A stretch of DNA of 64,000 nt from Syntrophorhabdaceae bacterium (GCA_028698615.1 JAQVWF010000006.1:1-64000), one strand, 5' to 3'; positions 7,744 to 18,217 are shown, counted from the first letter of the stretch. A program made the numbers and translations. Notes: generated by a model not told the origin, from the sequence alone.

Positions 7744-8580
7744 GGGGTGCGGTTCCTTTCCTTGAGTTTTGCCATGCGGCGTTTTGGTGAAAAGATGTAT
7801 GCGGCGGCAAAGATGACCGTAGCCGTGAGGACCACCGACGCGCCGGAGGGAAGATCGAAGATATAGGACACTGCGAGACCGGAAACACAGGCACCGATCC
7901 CGGAGGCCGCGGAAATAAGGAAGAAGTGTTTCATGTTGTATGTGAGTTGGAGGGCTGTCGCTCCGGGCTGCACGAGGAGGGCGAAGATGAGCAGGCCCCC
8001 CACGGTCGCAAGGTTCGACGACACCACGGCCCCCGTGAGGAAGAGGAGCGCGTAATAGATCATCCTCTCCGGCACGCCGCTCGCCGCCGCGAGGCGCCTG
8101 TTGAACAGGACGGAACGGATCTCCTTGAAGAACAGCAGTACAAAAAGCACGAGGACCAGCGTGACGAGGGTCAGCACTGTAATGTCGAGGCGCGACAGCG
8201 ACAGGAGGCTTCCCCACATCAGGTTGAGGGCGCCCGCCTTTGTCCTGGTGAGGATGCCCATACCGAGAAAGGCAATTCCCATGAGAAAGGAAAAGAGAAT
8301 GCCCAGCGCGTTCTCGGGGGCAAGGTCCGTGCGGTCCGATAGGGGTCCGAGCACTCCCGCCGCAATCAGGCACATGATGAACCCGCTCAACAGGGGATTG
8401 ACGTCAAGGAGCATGCCCAGCACGGCACCGGCGAAAGCGGCGTGGGACATGGCCACGCCGATGAGCGGCATTTTCATGAGAACGACGAATACGGAAAGAA
8501 CGGAGCAGCTTGCCCCGCACAGCACACAGGCAATGGCGGCGCGCAGAATGGGCGGATAGGCGAGTGCGTCGATAAGGCCA

Positions 8581-8588
<8 letters not shown>
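7740..8588 (-). CDS. ABC transporter permease, zinc/manganese/iron-chelate (ZnuB/MntB) family
   Basis: A 282-residue polytopic membrane protein beginning MIDGLIDALAYPPILRAAIACVLCGASCSVL. The pattern of about eight helices, with GVAMSHAAFAGAVLGMLL and later ATVGGLLIFALLVQPGATALQL, is that of the metal-type ABC-3 permease family. Its start overlaps the end of the ATPase gene by eight bases and its end overlaps the methyltransferase start. The metal cannot be decided from the permease alone. Confidence 0.88.
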
Positions 8589-9357
<769 letters not shown>

Positions 9358-9384
9358 AATGGATTCATTGCAAAGGGCTGCGCC

Positions 9385-10254
9385 CTATTTTCGCACAGCG
9401 GCGAGAAGGATGTTAACGTTCTCGCCCAGTGTGGTGAGATATCCTTTTTCGGACGGGAAATTCGTGAGGACAACATGGGAGACCTTAAGCGTTTCGGCGA
9501 TCCCCCTGCCGGCATCCGGCCCGGATTGGAGATTGTCCACGATCATAATGGCCCTGCGGTCCCTCCCGATCCGTGCCAGTTCGACAACGTCCTTCGCGGA
9601 CATTGCTTCGGGCCTGCCATATTCTCCCACAACACGGAAACCCATACACTCCAGGGGTTCTTTTTGCATGGAGGATGCGATAACGGGTTTTCCGAAGATT
9701 CCCGCCTGCTTGATCTCTTGAAGGAGCGTGCCCGTTTCCTGTCTTACCCGGCGGATGGCATCTTCCTTCCGGCGGGCTATTTCACCTTTGTCTTCGGGGA
9801 AACGCTCTGAAAGTCTGTCGGCAAGCAGCCCCAGGCCGTATATGTATGAATCGGGTGCCATCCAGTTGCGGTTTCCCGCATCGACAACGAGGCGCACCCT
9901 GTCATCCAGCCCCGCCTTGTCCATGAAGGACAGGCCCGTGAAGGAGACATTCAGGGCTGCTGTTTTCATTTTCTCGATATCCTTCAGTTTTACGTCGTAA
10001 TGTCCGGGGCATTGCCCCGCGGGAAGTATGGCCGCGACGGAATAGCGGTGGGCAGGCAGCAGGGAGGTAACCATGTCCGACAGGATGGTGTCCGACGTCA
10101 CGATGATACGCGGGCTCCGGACGCTGGCTCTCCCGGGATCGTCGGAACATCCGGCTAAAAGGCATGCCAGGACCATTACCGCAACAAGGCAGAGCCACGT
10201 TTTCCTCATCCGCATATGTTGTTTCACCACGATCGATGATCGTTCCGCAAACAC
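9385..10254 (-). CDS. ZnuA/MntC-family solute-binding lipoprotein with most metal ligands missing
   Basis: A 289-residue lipoprotein; the lipobox LLAGC follows a hydrophobic segment. A GTG at 10254 is preferred as start because AAGGAGAG lies four bases before it, though ATGs at 10215 or 10209 would give a shorter signal peptide. The fold is cluster A-I (metal-binding) by context and by LPAGQCPGHYDVKLKDIEKM, which keeps one His. The second family motif, usually with His (DPHxW), reads NWMAPDSY; the third (His in HxAFxYF) reads SSMQKEPLECMGF; the C-terminal Asp/Glu region reads TNFPSEKGYLTTLG. It may bind a chelate or use different ligands. Confidence 0.75.
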   Translation of the reverse strand: MFAERSSIVVKQHMRMRKTWLCLVAVMVLACLLAGCSDDPGRASVRSPRIIVTSDTILSDMVTSLLPAHRYSVAAILPAGQCPGHYDVKLKDIEKMKTAALNVSFTGLSFMDKAGLDDRVRLVVDAGNRNWMAPDSYIYGLGLLADRLSERFPEDKGEIARRKEDAIRRVRQETGTLLQEIKQAGIFGKPVIASSMQKEPLECMGFRVVGEYGRPEAMSAKDVVELARIGRDRRAIMIVDNLQSGPDAGRGIAETLKVSHVVLTNFPSEKGYLTTLGENVNILLAAVRK

Positions 10255-10287
10255 GGTACTCTCCTTATCTGCCTCAAAAAGGCAGGT

Positions 10288-12405
10288 TTAATTGAACTTC
10301 AGGCTGAACCCCGCAAAAAAGGTTGTTCCCGGCATGGGATAGCCCCTGGCATATTCATAATCCTTGTTGAAGATGTTGTTGACGGCAAAGAAAATGTTCG
10401 AGTCCTTCAACCTCAATGATGTGTAGTCGAAACGATAGCTCAACCGCGTATTGACAAGGGTGATGTCGTTGAGTTTGTCTTTGCCGGTAAGTCGAGGGGT
10501 ATTAAAGGTGCCACCCCGCGAGAAAGTGCCCTGATAGAGATTTCTGAGGTGCTGCATGTCTGCGAAGATCTGGAAGTTGCTCAGGAATGTCCACCTGGCC
10601 CCGGTCTGGAACTGGAAGCCGGGGGTGTAGGGTATGTGGTTGGTTTCCACACCATCGGCCCCCTTGGCCTCGGCTGTCAACCAGGTGGCGGCGGCGAAGA
10701 ATTCAAGGTTTGTTGCGGCGGTCACCGTACCGGTCAACTCCAGCCCCTCGATCTCGTAATGGCCGACATAATCATTGAATTGGGTTGGGATGGCGGGTCC
10801 GCCCATATACGCCAGGAACCGGTCTTTTCCCTCGTCACGAAAGACCGTCGCACCCAGCGTGGCTATTTTCGGCCACGAGTGGGTCAGGCCCAATTCGTAG
10901 TGGTCCACCACTTCGGGCTTAATGTTCTTCCAGTACTGCTGTGCATTGGCGACGGGTGCGTCGGTGCGCACCATGTTCATCAGCACGATCGGGGAGGGAT
11001 AGTTGACGCCGCGGGAATAATTGATGTTCAGGTCGGTATTGGCGTATCCCATCACCAGGCCGGCCTGGGGCGCCGTCTTGTCCTTGAATTCGTCGTGGTT
11101 GTAATAGCGCAGCCCCGCTGAAGGGGTAATGTGAAAGCTCTCCGGTCGGCCGAATGTATGGCTCGCGGCAATATAGGGAGACAGGAGCCTTGTGTCGGGA
11201 AAATCCCAGACCCGTCTGGCCTTGCCGCCGTTAACACCGGCCGCCCCCGCTCCGCTGGGTGCCAGCCCGCTGTATGTCTGCTGTGTGTTCTTGAGTGTTG
11301 TCATATCAAGGTCGGTCCCGACGAGAACCTCGCCGCCGGGCCACAGATGGAGTTTCTCTTTTGCCCGGGCCCCGTAGAGGGCGACCTTCTGCCTCGACCA
11401 GAGACCGCCGGTGCCGTTGCCGTAGGGGCTGCCGTTACTCAATTCCTGCAGCAGGTCAAAGGTGGTGTCGTTCCAGTAGCCCTTGATATAGCCGCTGGCA
11501 CGGTCGTATTCGTGGCCGAGGGTGAACGTGGCGAACAAGGTGTCTGTCTTGTAACGCTCTGCGCCCGGATAGCTTACCCCGTTGACTGCATCAGGTATGC
11601 TGTCCGGCATGGGGGCCTCTGTCTTGCCGTTCACCTGGTTGATAAGAAATCGCATGTTCCAGTTCCTGGTGATCTGGTAACCGGCATTGGCATAAAGGTT
11701 CTGTTGATGGGAAGCGGAATTGCCGCGGCTGCCGTCCGTGCCTGCCCAACTCTGGGATGCGTAGATGTCCAATGGTCCTTTCCTGAGACCGGCGGAGAGG
11801 CTCTCGTCAAATGTACCGTAACTCCCGCCGCTGAAGCCGAGCACCGCCTCCTGCCCCTCCTTTTTCATATACCTGGGCATAACATTGACTGCCGCATAAC
11901 CGCTGCCGAACTGGGCCGGCTGCGGGCTCTTGTAGATCTCCATCCCCCCGATCGTGGAAACGGCGATGCCATCGCCCAGCACCTGGCCGAATAATCCGCC
12001 AAAGCGGGGTACCCCATCAAAAAGGACAACGATATCGGAACTGGGGTGGCTCGATCCCCGGCCGCGAATGTAAAGACTGTGACTGGTCTGGCTGCCCATA
12101 AGGTTTTTACCCTGAGACATAACCCCCGGCACATCACGCAGGGTCGACTGAAAGTCGTAGGAGTTCTGCTGCTCGATCTGTTCTTCAGTCACCACATTGT
12201 ACCGGGTGCCGTAGCGGGTATCGACGGGTGTGACCGGGTTGTCGTAACGGGTCTCCGTGACTGTGATCCTGTCGAGAACAAGCTTCTTTTCGTCAATGTG
12301 ACCCGCCTCCTTGTCCCCCCCCGTATCCTTGGCCCATGCGGGCGCGGCAGCCAGCAAAATGAGCAAAGCAAGACTGATCGCAATTCTTCCGCTGTTGTTC
12401 ATCAT
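10288..12405 (-). CDS. TonB-dependent outer-membrane receptor
   Basis: A 705-residue receptor: signal peptide ending PAWA, TonB-box-like DRITVTETR, a plug domain (DFQSTLRDVPGVMSQGKNLMG, LYIRGRGSSHPSSDIVVLFDGVPRFGG) and a beta barrel ending TFFAGFSLKFN. The ATG at 12405 is five bases after GGAG and is preferred over an upstream in-frame start at 12429. It is the first gene of a run with the binding lipoprotein, ATPase, permease and methyltransferase, so it probably brings the same metal complex across the outer membrane. I saw no cobalamin riboswitch upstream. Confidence 0.9.
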   Translation of the reverse strand: MMNNSGRIAISLALLILLAAAPAWAKDTGGDKEAGHIDEKKLVLDRITVTETRYDNPVTPVDTRYGTRYNVVTEEQIEQQNSYDFQSTLRDVPGVMSQGKNLMGSQTSHSLYIRGRGSSHPSSDIVVLFDGVPRFGGLFGQVLGDGIAVSTIGGMEIYKSPQPAQFGSGYAAVNVMPRYMKKEGQEAVLGFSGGSYGTFDESLSAGLRKGPLDIYASQSWAGTDGSRGNSASHQQNLYANAGYQITRNWNMRFLINQVNGKTEAPMPDSIPDAVNGVSYPGAERYKTDTLFATFTLGHEYDRASGYIKGYWNDTTFDLLQELSNGSPYGNGTGGLWSRQKVALYGARAKEKLHLWPGGEVLVGTDLDMTTLKNTQQTYSGLAPSGAGAAGVNGGKARRVWDFPDTRLLSPYIAASHTFGRPESFHITPSAGLRYYNHDEFKDKTAPQAGLVMGYANTDLNINYSRGVNYPSPIVLMNMVRTDAPVANAQQYWKNIKPEVVDHYELGLTHSWPKIATLGATVFRDEGKDRFLAYMGGPAIPTQFNDYVGHYEIEGLELTGTVTAATNLEFFAAATWLTAEAKGADGVETNHIPYTPGFQFQTGARWTFLSNFQIFADMQHLRNLYQGTFSRGGTFNTPRLTGKDKLNDITLVNTRLSYRFDYTSLRLKDSNIFFAVNNIFNKDYEYARGYPMPGTTFFAGFSLKFN

Positions 12406-12540
12406 ATGGTCTCCAATTGTCTCCACCACCGGTTAGGCTTTCTTTCACGCTCTGTCGACAGGTGTCTTTATACCGTTATCCCCGACGTCATCTGCGGGCC
12501 CGACAGATTTCCAGGCTGCAGCCGTGCTACTAACTTAAGA

Positions 12541-12570
12541 AACGTAGCATTGAGTGCCCCATGCTGTCAA
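12541..12570 (-). promoter_or_regulatory. Candidate promoter for the TonB receptor operon
   Basis: On the minus strand a perfect -35 TTGACA (12570-12565) is followed after 18 bases by TACGTT (12546-12541), a weak -10, about 136 bases before the receptor ATG. The weak -10 would suit activator control. No clear metal-repressor palindrome was seen in 12406-12835, and nothing else in that stretch is convincing. Confidence 0.4.
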
Positions 12571-12835
12571 TATAAGATTGTCTGCGACGATGGCCGGGCC
12601 CATGACCGGACCATGAAATTCCATCCGTCCAGATTGAGTTCCGCGGTTGTGGGAAGGAGCACGGAGGAGGATATAAGGATGCCCGTTCAGGGCGTCAATT
12701 TTCGCGGAAATTTACGAGGACGCGAGGGCGTCCCTGGCACCGCTCCCGCCATATCAATACAATGTGAATGATTGTGTCGGAGAAGGCAGCGTTTCCCGGG
12801 GCGCCGGGCCTTATGCATATGCCGGAAGCCGGTCC

Positions 12836-15800
12836 CTAGCGCTTGATGTCTTTGCCTGCAGCCGCTCCGAGAGCCGGAATAAGATATGCGTCGATGAAGG
12901 CGACAGGGTTATTGGGGTCAACGCGATTGATCACGTTTGTTCCCACCACGACGTTGGGACCACCGGAACACTGGTCGGTGCAGAAACGCGCCTTTATCCT
13001 GAAACGATCCAAAAGGCCCCGTTTACGCAGTTCCGCCGAAAGTCCCTCAAGGAGATGAAAGGACCCCTTCAGGTAGCAGCTTGTGCCCAGGCAGACACCC
13101 ACATCGATGGGGGTATTGTCCCGAAGAAGCTCCTCGACGGATTCCTGCACGCGCATGGAGCGGCGGCGGTAGGTGGTGTGGAGGTTGTGATGGGATAGGG
13201 TCCCGTCGGGCTTGCCGAGCCAATTCGTATAGATCGCCTGAATGGTGGGATTATCCTGGCTCTTCTTGATGGATGAGGCTTCATCAAGGCGGTAGAGCAC
13301 CTCGAGCCTGTCTTCGGGATCGCTCGTCAGTTTGGGGGTCGGGTTTCCCGAGCCGTTGATGCAGCCCCCGGGGCAGGCCATTACTTCAATGAGGTCGTAG
13401 GGGGCATCTCCGGAACGTATGCGGTCAATGAGGTCCTGGGCGTTCTGCAGGCCGCTCACGACGGCGAGGCGCACCTTTGTTTCTCCGAGGCCGATGGTGG
13501 TTTCCTTGACCCCTGTCAGTCCCCGCACCTGCTCGTAGGTGAAGCCCTCCATCCTCTTGCCGATGACCTTCTCGGCCGCCAGCCTCAGCGCCGCTTCGGC
13601 GACGCCGCCGCTTGCGCCGAAGATGATCCCGGCGCCGCTTACCTTTCCGAAGAATGCATCCACCGGGACGGGATTGAAGGTTCTGGGGTCCATCCCGCGC
13701 TCCTCGAACATGGTGATGACCTCTGTCGTGGTGAGCACCGCGTCGACGTCGGAGATGCCCTCACGGTTGAATTCGGGTCTCCTCGCTTCATACTTCTTCG
13801 CATTGCAGGGCATGACCGAGACGAAGAAGAGGCGTTCGGGCGGGACTCTGAACTGCCGGGCGAAGTAATGCTTCATCACGGAGCCGAACATCTGTTGCGG
13901 GGACCTGCACGAGGAAAGATGGGGAAGGATGTCGGGCGCCATCTTTTCGCAGTAATTCACCCATGCCGGGCAGCAGGACGTTATCTGCGGAAGGGTGCCG
14001 CCTTCAGCTATGCGGCTCAAGAATTCCGTTCCTTCTTCCATTATGGTGAGGTCCGCGGCCCAGCACGTGTCGAAGACGAAATTGAACCCCACTTGCTTGA
14101 GCCCCGCCGAGAGGACGGTCATGACCGAGGCCGGGTCTATGCCGTAGTGTTGGCCGAAGGTAGCCCTGACAGCAGGGGCGATCTGCGCCACGACAGTGAG
14201 GTCGGGGTCGTGGAGGGCGCGGTAGATCTGCGGAATGACGGGTTTGAAAGAGAGGGCGCCCGTGGGACACGCCGTAGCGCAATGGCCGCAGGCGACGCAG
14301 ACGGTCATGTCGAGAGGGCGATGGTCATTGGGCCCTATGGTAAGGACATTGTTGGTTTCATAGAAGGACAGGGCCGACGAGCCTTCCATTTCACGGCATA
14401 TCTTGAGACACAGCCCGCAAAGGATGCATTTGCCAGGGTCCCGGACTATGAAGGGGTGGTTGTCGTCGATGGGCAGGGGCCGGGCAGGTGTGGGCTGATC
14501 GAACTCGACGCCGTATTCGCTCGCATGGCTTCTCAGGATGCAGCTGTAGCGCTCCGTGCAGCCGCAGGACAGGCATCGGGATGCTTCCTGCATGGCGCTT
14601 TGCCCTTCCCATGTCCGCGTAGATTCCTGGAAGCTCAGCTTCCGCGTTTCTGCAGAAAGGGTGGGGATATCCAGCCTTCCCGACGGGGTCACCCATTTAT
14701 ACTCTTCACGAGGTACCATCTGCCAGTGTCCCTTTGAGCAGTTGTATGGCTCAGGAACGGGGGCGCATTTACCCGTGCGGAGGTATTCATCCATCTGCAT
14801 AGCCGCGCGTTTGCCCGCGCCTATGGCGTTGATGGCTATATCGGGACCGCTCACGCAGTCGCCGCCGGAAAAGACGCCGGGGATGGATGTTTCTGTCGTG
14901 CCCGCACTCGTAAGGACCGTGCCGCGCTTCGTTGTAAGATCGTCGCGGGCGATACACTCGTTATCCACGATCTGCCCGATGGCGCTGACGATCGTTGAAC
15001 AGAGGAGGTTGAATTCGGACCCTTCCACGGGCACGGGACGGCGTCGGCCGCTGACATCGGGCTCTCCGAGAACCATCTTCATACATTGCAGGGAAAGTGA
15101 ACCATTGTCGCCTGTGATGGAGACGGGGGCGGTGAGGAACATCATCTCCACGCCTTCTTCCATTGCCTCTTCTATCTCCAGGTCCTCGGCGGGCATCTCG
15201 GCCCGCGTCCGGCGATAGGCGACGACCACCTTCTTCGATCCCAGCCTGATGGCGCTGCGGGCGGCGTCCATGGCGGTATTGCCGCCTCCGAAGACCATAA
15301 CGCTGTCACCCAGGTCCGGCGTTTCCTTCCTTGCCAGGCGGGCAAGGAGGTCAAGGCCCGTCATAACACCGGGGAGATCTTCCCCGGGTATGGCCATGCG
15401 GGAGGTCTTCTGTGCGCCTATCCCCAGGAATATGGCGTCGTATCCGTCCCGTTTCAGGGACTGCAGGGTAAAATCCTTTCCCAATTCCTTGTTGTACTGT
15501 ATGTCGATATCAAGGCTGAGAATGGCCCGTATCTCCCGGTCAAGGATGTCCTCGGGGAGCCGGTAATAGGGAATCCCCCAGCGGAGCATGCCGCCGCCGG
15601 CTTCCTGTTTCTCTAATACTGTGACCTTGTGTCCGAGGGAGCGCAGAAAATATGCGCAGGTAAGCCCTGCGGGTCCCGCGCCGATCACGGCTACGCTGTG
15701 CCCCGTATCGGGAGATACGGCGGGCGTATACTCGACGGCCTGGTAGCTGTCGTAGTCTCCGATGAAGCGCTTCACCCCGTTTATGTTGACGGGTGAATCC

Positions 15801-16279
15801 ACGGCGTTCCTGCGGCAGTGTGCCTCACAGGGGTGAGGGCAGACCCTGCCGCACACCGACGGGAAGGGGTTGTTTTCCCTGATGACGGCCAGTGCTTCGA
15901 CGAAGTTTCCGTTCGCAACGTGGTAGAGATATTTCTGGATGTCGATGTGTGCGGGGCAGCGCGCAACGCATGGCGCGAGGCAATCCCCGTAGTGGTTCCT
16001 CAGGAGCGCCTGGAGGTATATCTTCCTGAAGTTCTCAAGGCCGGGTGAACGGGTCGTGACGACCATCCCCTCAGCTATCGCCGTGGCAGTTGCCGCGACT
16101 GTCCGCGCCCTTCCGTTCTCCACGACTTCCACCATGGAGATCTCGACGTTGGTCGGGGGACTGACCCGGGGATCGTATCCCAGGCTGGGTATGTCTATGC
16201 CGTTCTCACGGGCCGCGTCGATGATGGTGCTGTTCTCCCGCGCCGTACATTTAGTATTGTCTATCGTTAATGATACCAC
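12836..16279 (-). CDS. Multidomain [FeFe]-hydrogenase fused to a GltD-type flavin oxidoreductase
   Basis: An 1147-residue fusion. The GTG at 16279 follows GGAGGG and opens MVSLTIDNTKCTAREN, the normal start of such proteins; the longer frame lacks a ribosome site. Domains: a ferredoxin-like fold (1-76) in which the usual 2Fe-2S cysteines are absent; a GltD/NfnB-like domain (about 95-510) with N-terminal cysteines (DCLAPCVARCP), FAD motif VIGAGPAGLTCAYF and NAD(P) motif VFGGGNTAMDAA; 4Fe-4S ferredoxin motifs (CILCGLCLKIC, CVACGHCATACP); the H-cluster domain with L1 TSCCPAW (767-773), L2 MPCNAKKYE and L3 ACPGGCINGSG; a C-terminal thioredoxin-like 2Fe-2S domain (Cys 1063, 1068, 1100, 1104). It resembles the group A2 type; role is H2 exchange linked to NAD(P)H. 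Confidence 0.9.
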   Translation of the reverse strand: MVSLTIDNTKCTARENSTIIDAARENGIDIPSLGYDPRVSPPTNVEISMVEVVENGRARTVAATATAIAEGMVVTTRSPGLENFRKIYLQALLRNHYGDCLAPCVARCPAHIDIQKYLYHVANGNFVEALAVIRENNPFPSVCGRVCPHPCEAHCRRNAVDSPVNINGVKRFIGDYDSYQAVEYTPAVSPDTGHSVAVIGAGPAGLTCAYFLRSLGHKVTVLEKQEAGGGMLRWGIPYYRLPEDILDREIRAILSLDIDIQYNKELGKDFTLQSLKRDGYDAIFLGIGAQKTSRMAIPGEDLPGVMTGLDLLARLARKETPDLGDSVMVFGGGNTAMDAARSAIRLGSKKVVVAYRRTRAEMPAEDLEIEEAMEEGVEMMFLTAPVSITGDNGSLSLQCMKMVLGEPDVSGRRRPVPVEGSEFNLLCSTIVSAIGQIVDNECIARDDLTTKRGTVLTSAGTTETSIPGVFSGGDCVSGPDIAINAIGAGKRAAMQMDEYLRTGKCAPVPEPYNCSKGHWQMVPREEYKWVTPSGRLDIPTLSAETRKLSFQESTRTWEGQSAMQEASRCLSCGCTERYSCILRSHASEYGVEFDQPTPARPLPIDDNHPFIVRDPGKCILCGLCLKICREMEGSSALSFYETNNVLTIGPNDHRPLDMTVCVACGHCATACPTGALSFKPVIPQIYRALHDPDLTVVAQIAPAVRATFGQHYGIDPASVMTVLSAGLKQVGFNFVFDTCWAADLTIMEEGTEFLSRIAEGGTLPQITSCCPAWVNYCEKMAPDILPHLSSCRSPQQMFGSVMKHYFARQFRVPPERLFFVSVMPCNAKKYEARRPEFNREGISDVDAVLTTTEVITMFEERGMDPRTFNPVPVDAFFGKVSGAGIIFGASGGVAEAALRLAAEKVIGKRMEGFTYEQVRGLTGVKETTIGLGETKVRLAVVSGLQNAQDLIDRIRSGDAPYDLIEVMACPGGCINGSGNPTPKLTSDPEDRLEVLYRLDEASSIKKSQDNPTIQAIYTNWLGKPDGTLSHHNLHTTYRRRSMRVQESVEELLRDNTPIDVGVCLGTSCYLKGSFHLLEGLSAELRKRGLLDRFRIKARFCTDQCSGGPNVVVGTNVINRVDPNNPVAFIDAYLIPALGAAAGKDIKR

Positions 16280-16413
16280 CTGTCCCTCCGTCATAATGCA
16301 AGCGAAAACGTGCACTATTATACTGTTTTTACAGGAAAAAGCAAGCCGGCCCACCCCGGAGGGGACTGATCCGTATTTCACGTTCCATTGCTGCCGTAAC
16401 CTGAAACCTGGAC

Positions 16414-16974
16414 CTAGTACCTCGGTTCGTATCGCTCCGAATGCTTTAGGTGGTCATGCCAGTTTTCACGGTAGGCCCTGGCAATCTCTCCCGACCTGAT
16501 AATGAGAAGGTTCTCGGCGTTCTTCTCCTGGGCGGCCTTCGTGAAATTGAAGGAGCCCGTTATCGTTGTGGCGGCGTCTATGATGATGACCTTGTTGTGG
16601 GCGATCGCGTGTTTGCCATCGATGTATGTCGGTATCCTCATGTTCGCCAGGAATGTGGCGGAGGTGTATTTTGCCGTGCGCTGACTCTTGTCGAGGATGG
16701 CGACGACCTTGATGCCGCGCTTGTGGGCGTCGACGAGTGCCTTCGCAATGGGGGCGGATGTGAAGGAATAGGCCTGGATGAGTATCTCCGAGCGCGCCGA
16801 TGCGATCTCCCGGATTATCCTGTCGGTGCAGGAGCCGCCAGGTGTGAAGCAAAGGCCGATGTTGGCATCCTTGCCGAACTCCCCGCCGCCTGCGCCAAAG
16901 GGGAGCGATCCCAGGGCCGCGAGAAGAAGGAGAAGAAAAAGATACTTTTTGCTCATAGGCGCGCTTTTGCTCAT
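16414..16974 (-). CDS. Phospholipase D-like (single HKD) secreted nuclease/phosphodiesterase
   Basis: About 187 residues with an N-terminal signal peptide (MSKKYLFLLLLLAALG) and one HKD motif, HNKVIIIDAATTITGSFNFT. The order FTPGGSCTDRIIREIASARSEILIQAYSFTSAPIAKAL before the HKD is that of Nuc/EDTA-resistant nuclease-type PLD proteins, which work as dimers. Start is uncertain: ATG 16974 or 16956, both without a good ribosome site; both give a signal peptide. Probably a periplasmic or exported nuclease. It stands alone, divergent from the PilZ gene. Confidence 0.85.
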   Translation of the reverse strand: MSKSAPMSKKYLFLLLLLAALGSLPFGAGGGEFGKDANIGLCFTPGGSCTDRIIREIASARSEILIQAYSFTSAPIAKALVDAHKRGIKVVAILDKSQRTAKYTSATFLANMRIPTYIDGKHAIAHNKVIIIDAATTITGSFNFTKAAQEKNAENLLIIRSGEIARAYRENWHDHLKHSERYEPRY

Positions 16975-17078
16975 AGCGTAGACAAAGGAATCAGGAAAGT
17001 CAATTGTACTTTCCTCTTGTAAATGGGGGTGATTTGAAAGAGAATTGACAGGATAGAGATCAAAGACCACGTGATATC

Positions 17079-17789
17079 ATGAGAAGGAACGACAAAAAAA
17101 GTCTCATCGTTCTCCGCGAAAAACACCAGGTAGATCAATATATCCGGGAGATAACGGGGCAGAACATGCCCGTGAAGGTCGTCATCGACGAAACCATCGT
17201 ACTTGACGATTGCCGGCTTGTTTTCCGGGAAGGCGAGAAAAAGTCTCTCGTTATCCTGGCGGCCCTGGCGCCGGGGGAATACCCGGAAACGGGACGGGCC
17301 ACGGTCACCTGTGCCGGTGACAGTTTGCTTTACACCTTTGGGACAAAGATCCTTTCTATTGAACTGGCCGAGCATCGCCGCATGCATCTGACCATCCAGT
17401 ATCCCGACAGGGTCACAAGAAGGGAGAGACGGAAGTACGTCAGGGTCCAGCCATCGGGAGCATATCCTGTAGCAGCGCGTCTTGTCTTTGCCAACGGCGC
17501 CGCCATCGACGTGAAGCCCGTGGATATAAGCGGCGGCGGCATATCATTCATGATGACGGAACCGGTGAGCCGTTTCAAATCGGGTGACGCCGTCGACCTG
17601 ACCATCACCGTCCCCACTCTGGGAGACATGCACGCACGGGCCTTTGTCAGGAGTGTCGTCCATCTCATGGACCTGACCCGGATCGGAGTCGAGTTTTGCT
17701 CGATATCCGACGATGTCGCGAAGAGCATCGCGGAATATGTGGCCGAGCGGGAACGGCAGATGCGTCAGGAGATCTTCGAGGAAGGCTAG
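17079..17789 (+). CDS. PilZ-domain c-di-GMP receptor (YcgR-like layout)
   Basis: A 236-residue protein. The N-terminal half (about 1-110) resembles the YcgR N-terminal beta domain; the PilZ domain begins with RRERRKYVRVQPSG, the RxxxR c-di-GMP-binding motif, and continues with DISGGGISF, the (D/N)xSxxG motif. Both binding motifs are intact, so c-di-GMP binding is expected. It may adjust motility, exopolysaccharide or another output. No linked flagellar gene is present. The ribosome site before the ATG at 17079 is weak. Confidence 0.88.
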   Translation: MRRNDKKSLIVLREKHQVDQYIREITGQNMPVKVVIDETIVLDDCRLVFREGEKKSLVILAALAPGEYPETGRATVTCAGDSLLYTFGTKILSIELAEHRRMHLTIQYPDRVTRRERRKYVRVQPSGAYPVAARLVFANGAAIDVKPVDISGGGISFMMTEPVSRFKSGDAVDLTITVPTLGDMHARAFVRSVVHLMDLTRIGVEFCSISDDVAKSIAEYVAERERQMRQEIFEEG

Positions 17790-17969
17790 AGGAACCTCCC
17801 CCTTTTTGCTCCGGACGGATAGCCTGTGAGCGACTGCATGCGAGAGATACTGGAGATTGAAGATGAAGCAGGATCCGGTGGGATGAAAATCACATTGACT
17901 TCCGTTTTCCTTTCGCTGCAATGAGATTTGAGGCAGGTATATTCGACCGCGATAAACACAGGGGGCTGT

Positions 17970-18041
17970 ATGAAGAGAACTGGTTTGAGATCTTTTGTCC
18001 TTGCCGCGCTGTTTTGTTTCATTCTGCCACGAGGCAAATAA
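17970..18041 (+). pseudogene. Truncated secreted-protein gene: signal peptide only
   Basis: GGGGG followed by ATG at 17970 starts a 23-codon frame, MKRTGLRSFVLAALFCFILP then GK and stop, which has the exact look of a signal peptide with no mature protein behind it. A dispersed repeat (18087-18196) begins 46 bases downstream. I infer an export gene cut short by deletion or repeat insertion. A functional mini-peptide cannot be excluded. Confidence 0.4.
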
Positions 18042-18086
18042 GGCCGACATTTTTCCGGAGTTCTTCCGTTCCATCCGTTTCCTGGC

Positions 18087-18196
18087 GTCGTTCCGGCGAA
18101 GGGCGGAACCGGGGGAAACGTGGGATTGGCAAGACCGCTGGATTCCCGATCACGTCCGGGATGACGGCAAAAAACACTTTATCAACAGCCTGCTAA
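18087..18196. repeat. Dispersed intergenic repeat, copy 1
   Basis: Begins GTCGTTCCGGCGAAGGGCGG and contains CTGGATTCCCGATCACGTC then GGGATGACG, followed by a stretch ending ATCAACAGCCTG. The second copy at 21167-21296 shares both ends and is nearly the same over the last 55 bases or so. The segment GGATTCC...GGAATGAC is internally palindromic, like REP or MITE-type elements common in deltaproteobacterial genomes. It fills most of 17790-18217 with the truncated gene. Confidence 0.7.
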
Positions 18197-18217
18197 AGGT
18201 TACAATGAACGCACATT

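Noticed and set aside
12679-12771. 30-codon plus-strand frame after AGGAGG in the TonB upstream region
   Set aside because: The peptide is not membrane-like or signal-like, and the purine-rich run may be chance; no support beyond the ribosome-site likeness.
12406-12835. Cobalamin riboswitch upstream of the TonB receptor
   Set aside because: No B12-box-like sequence was found on the minus strand, although the receptor type made it worth a look.
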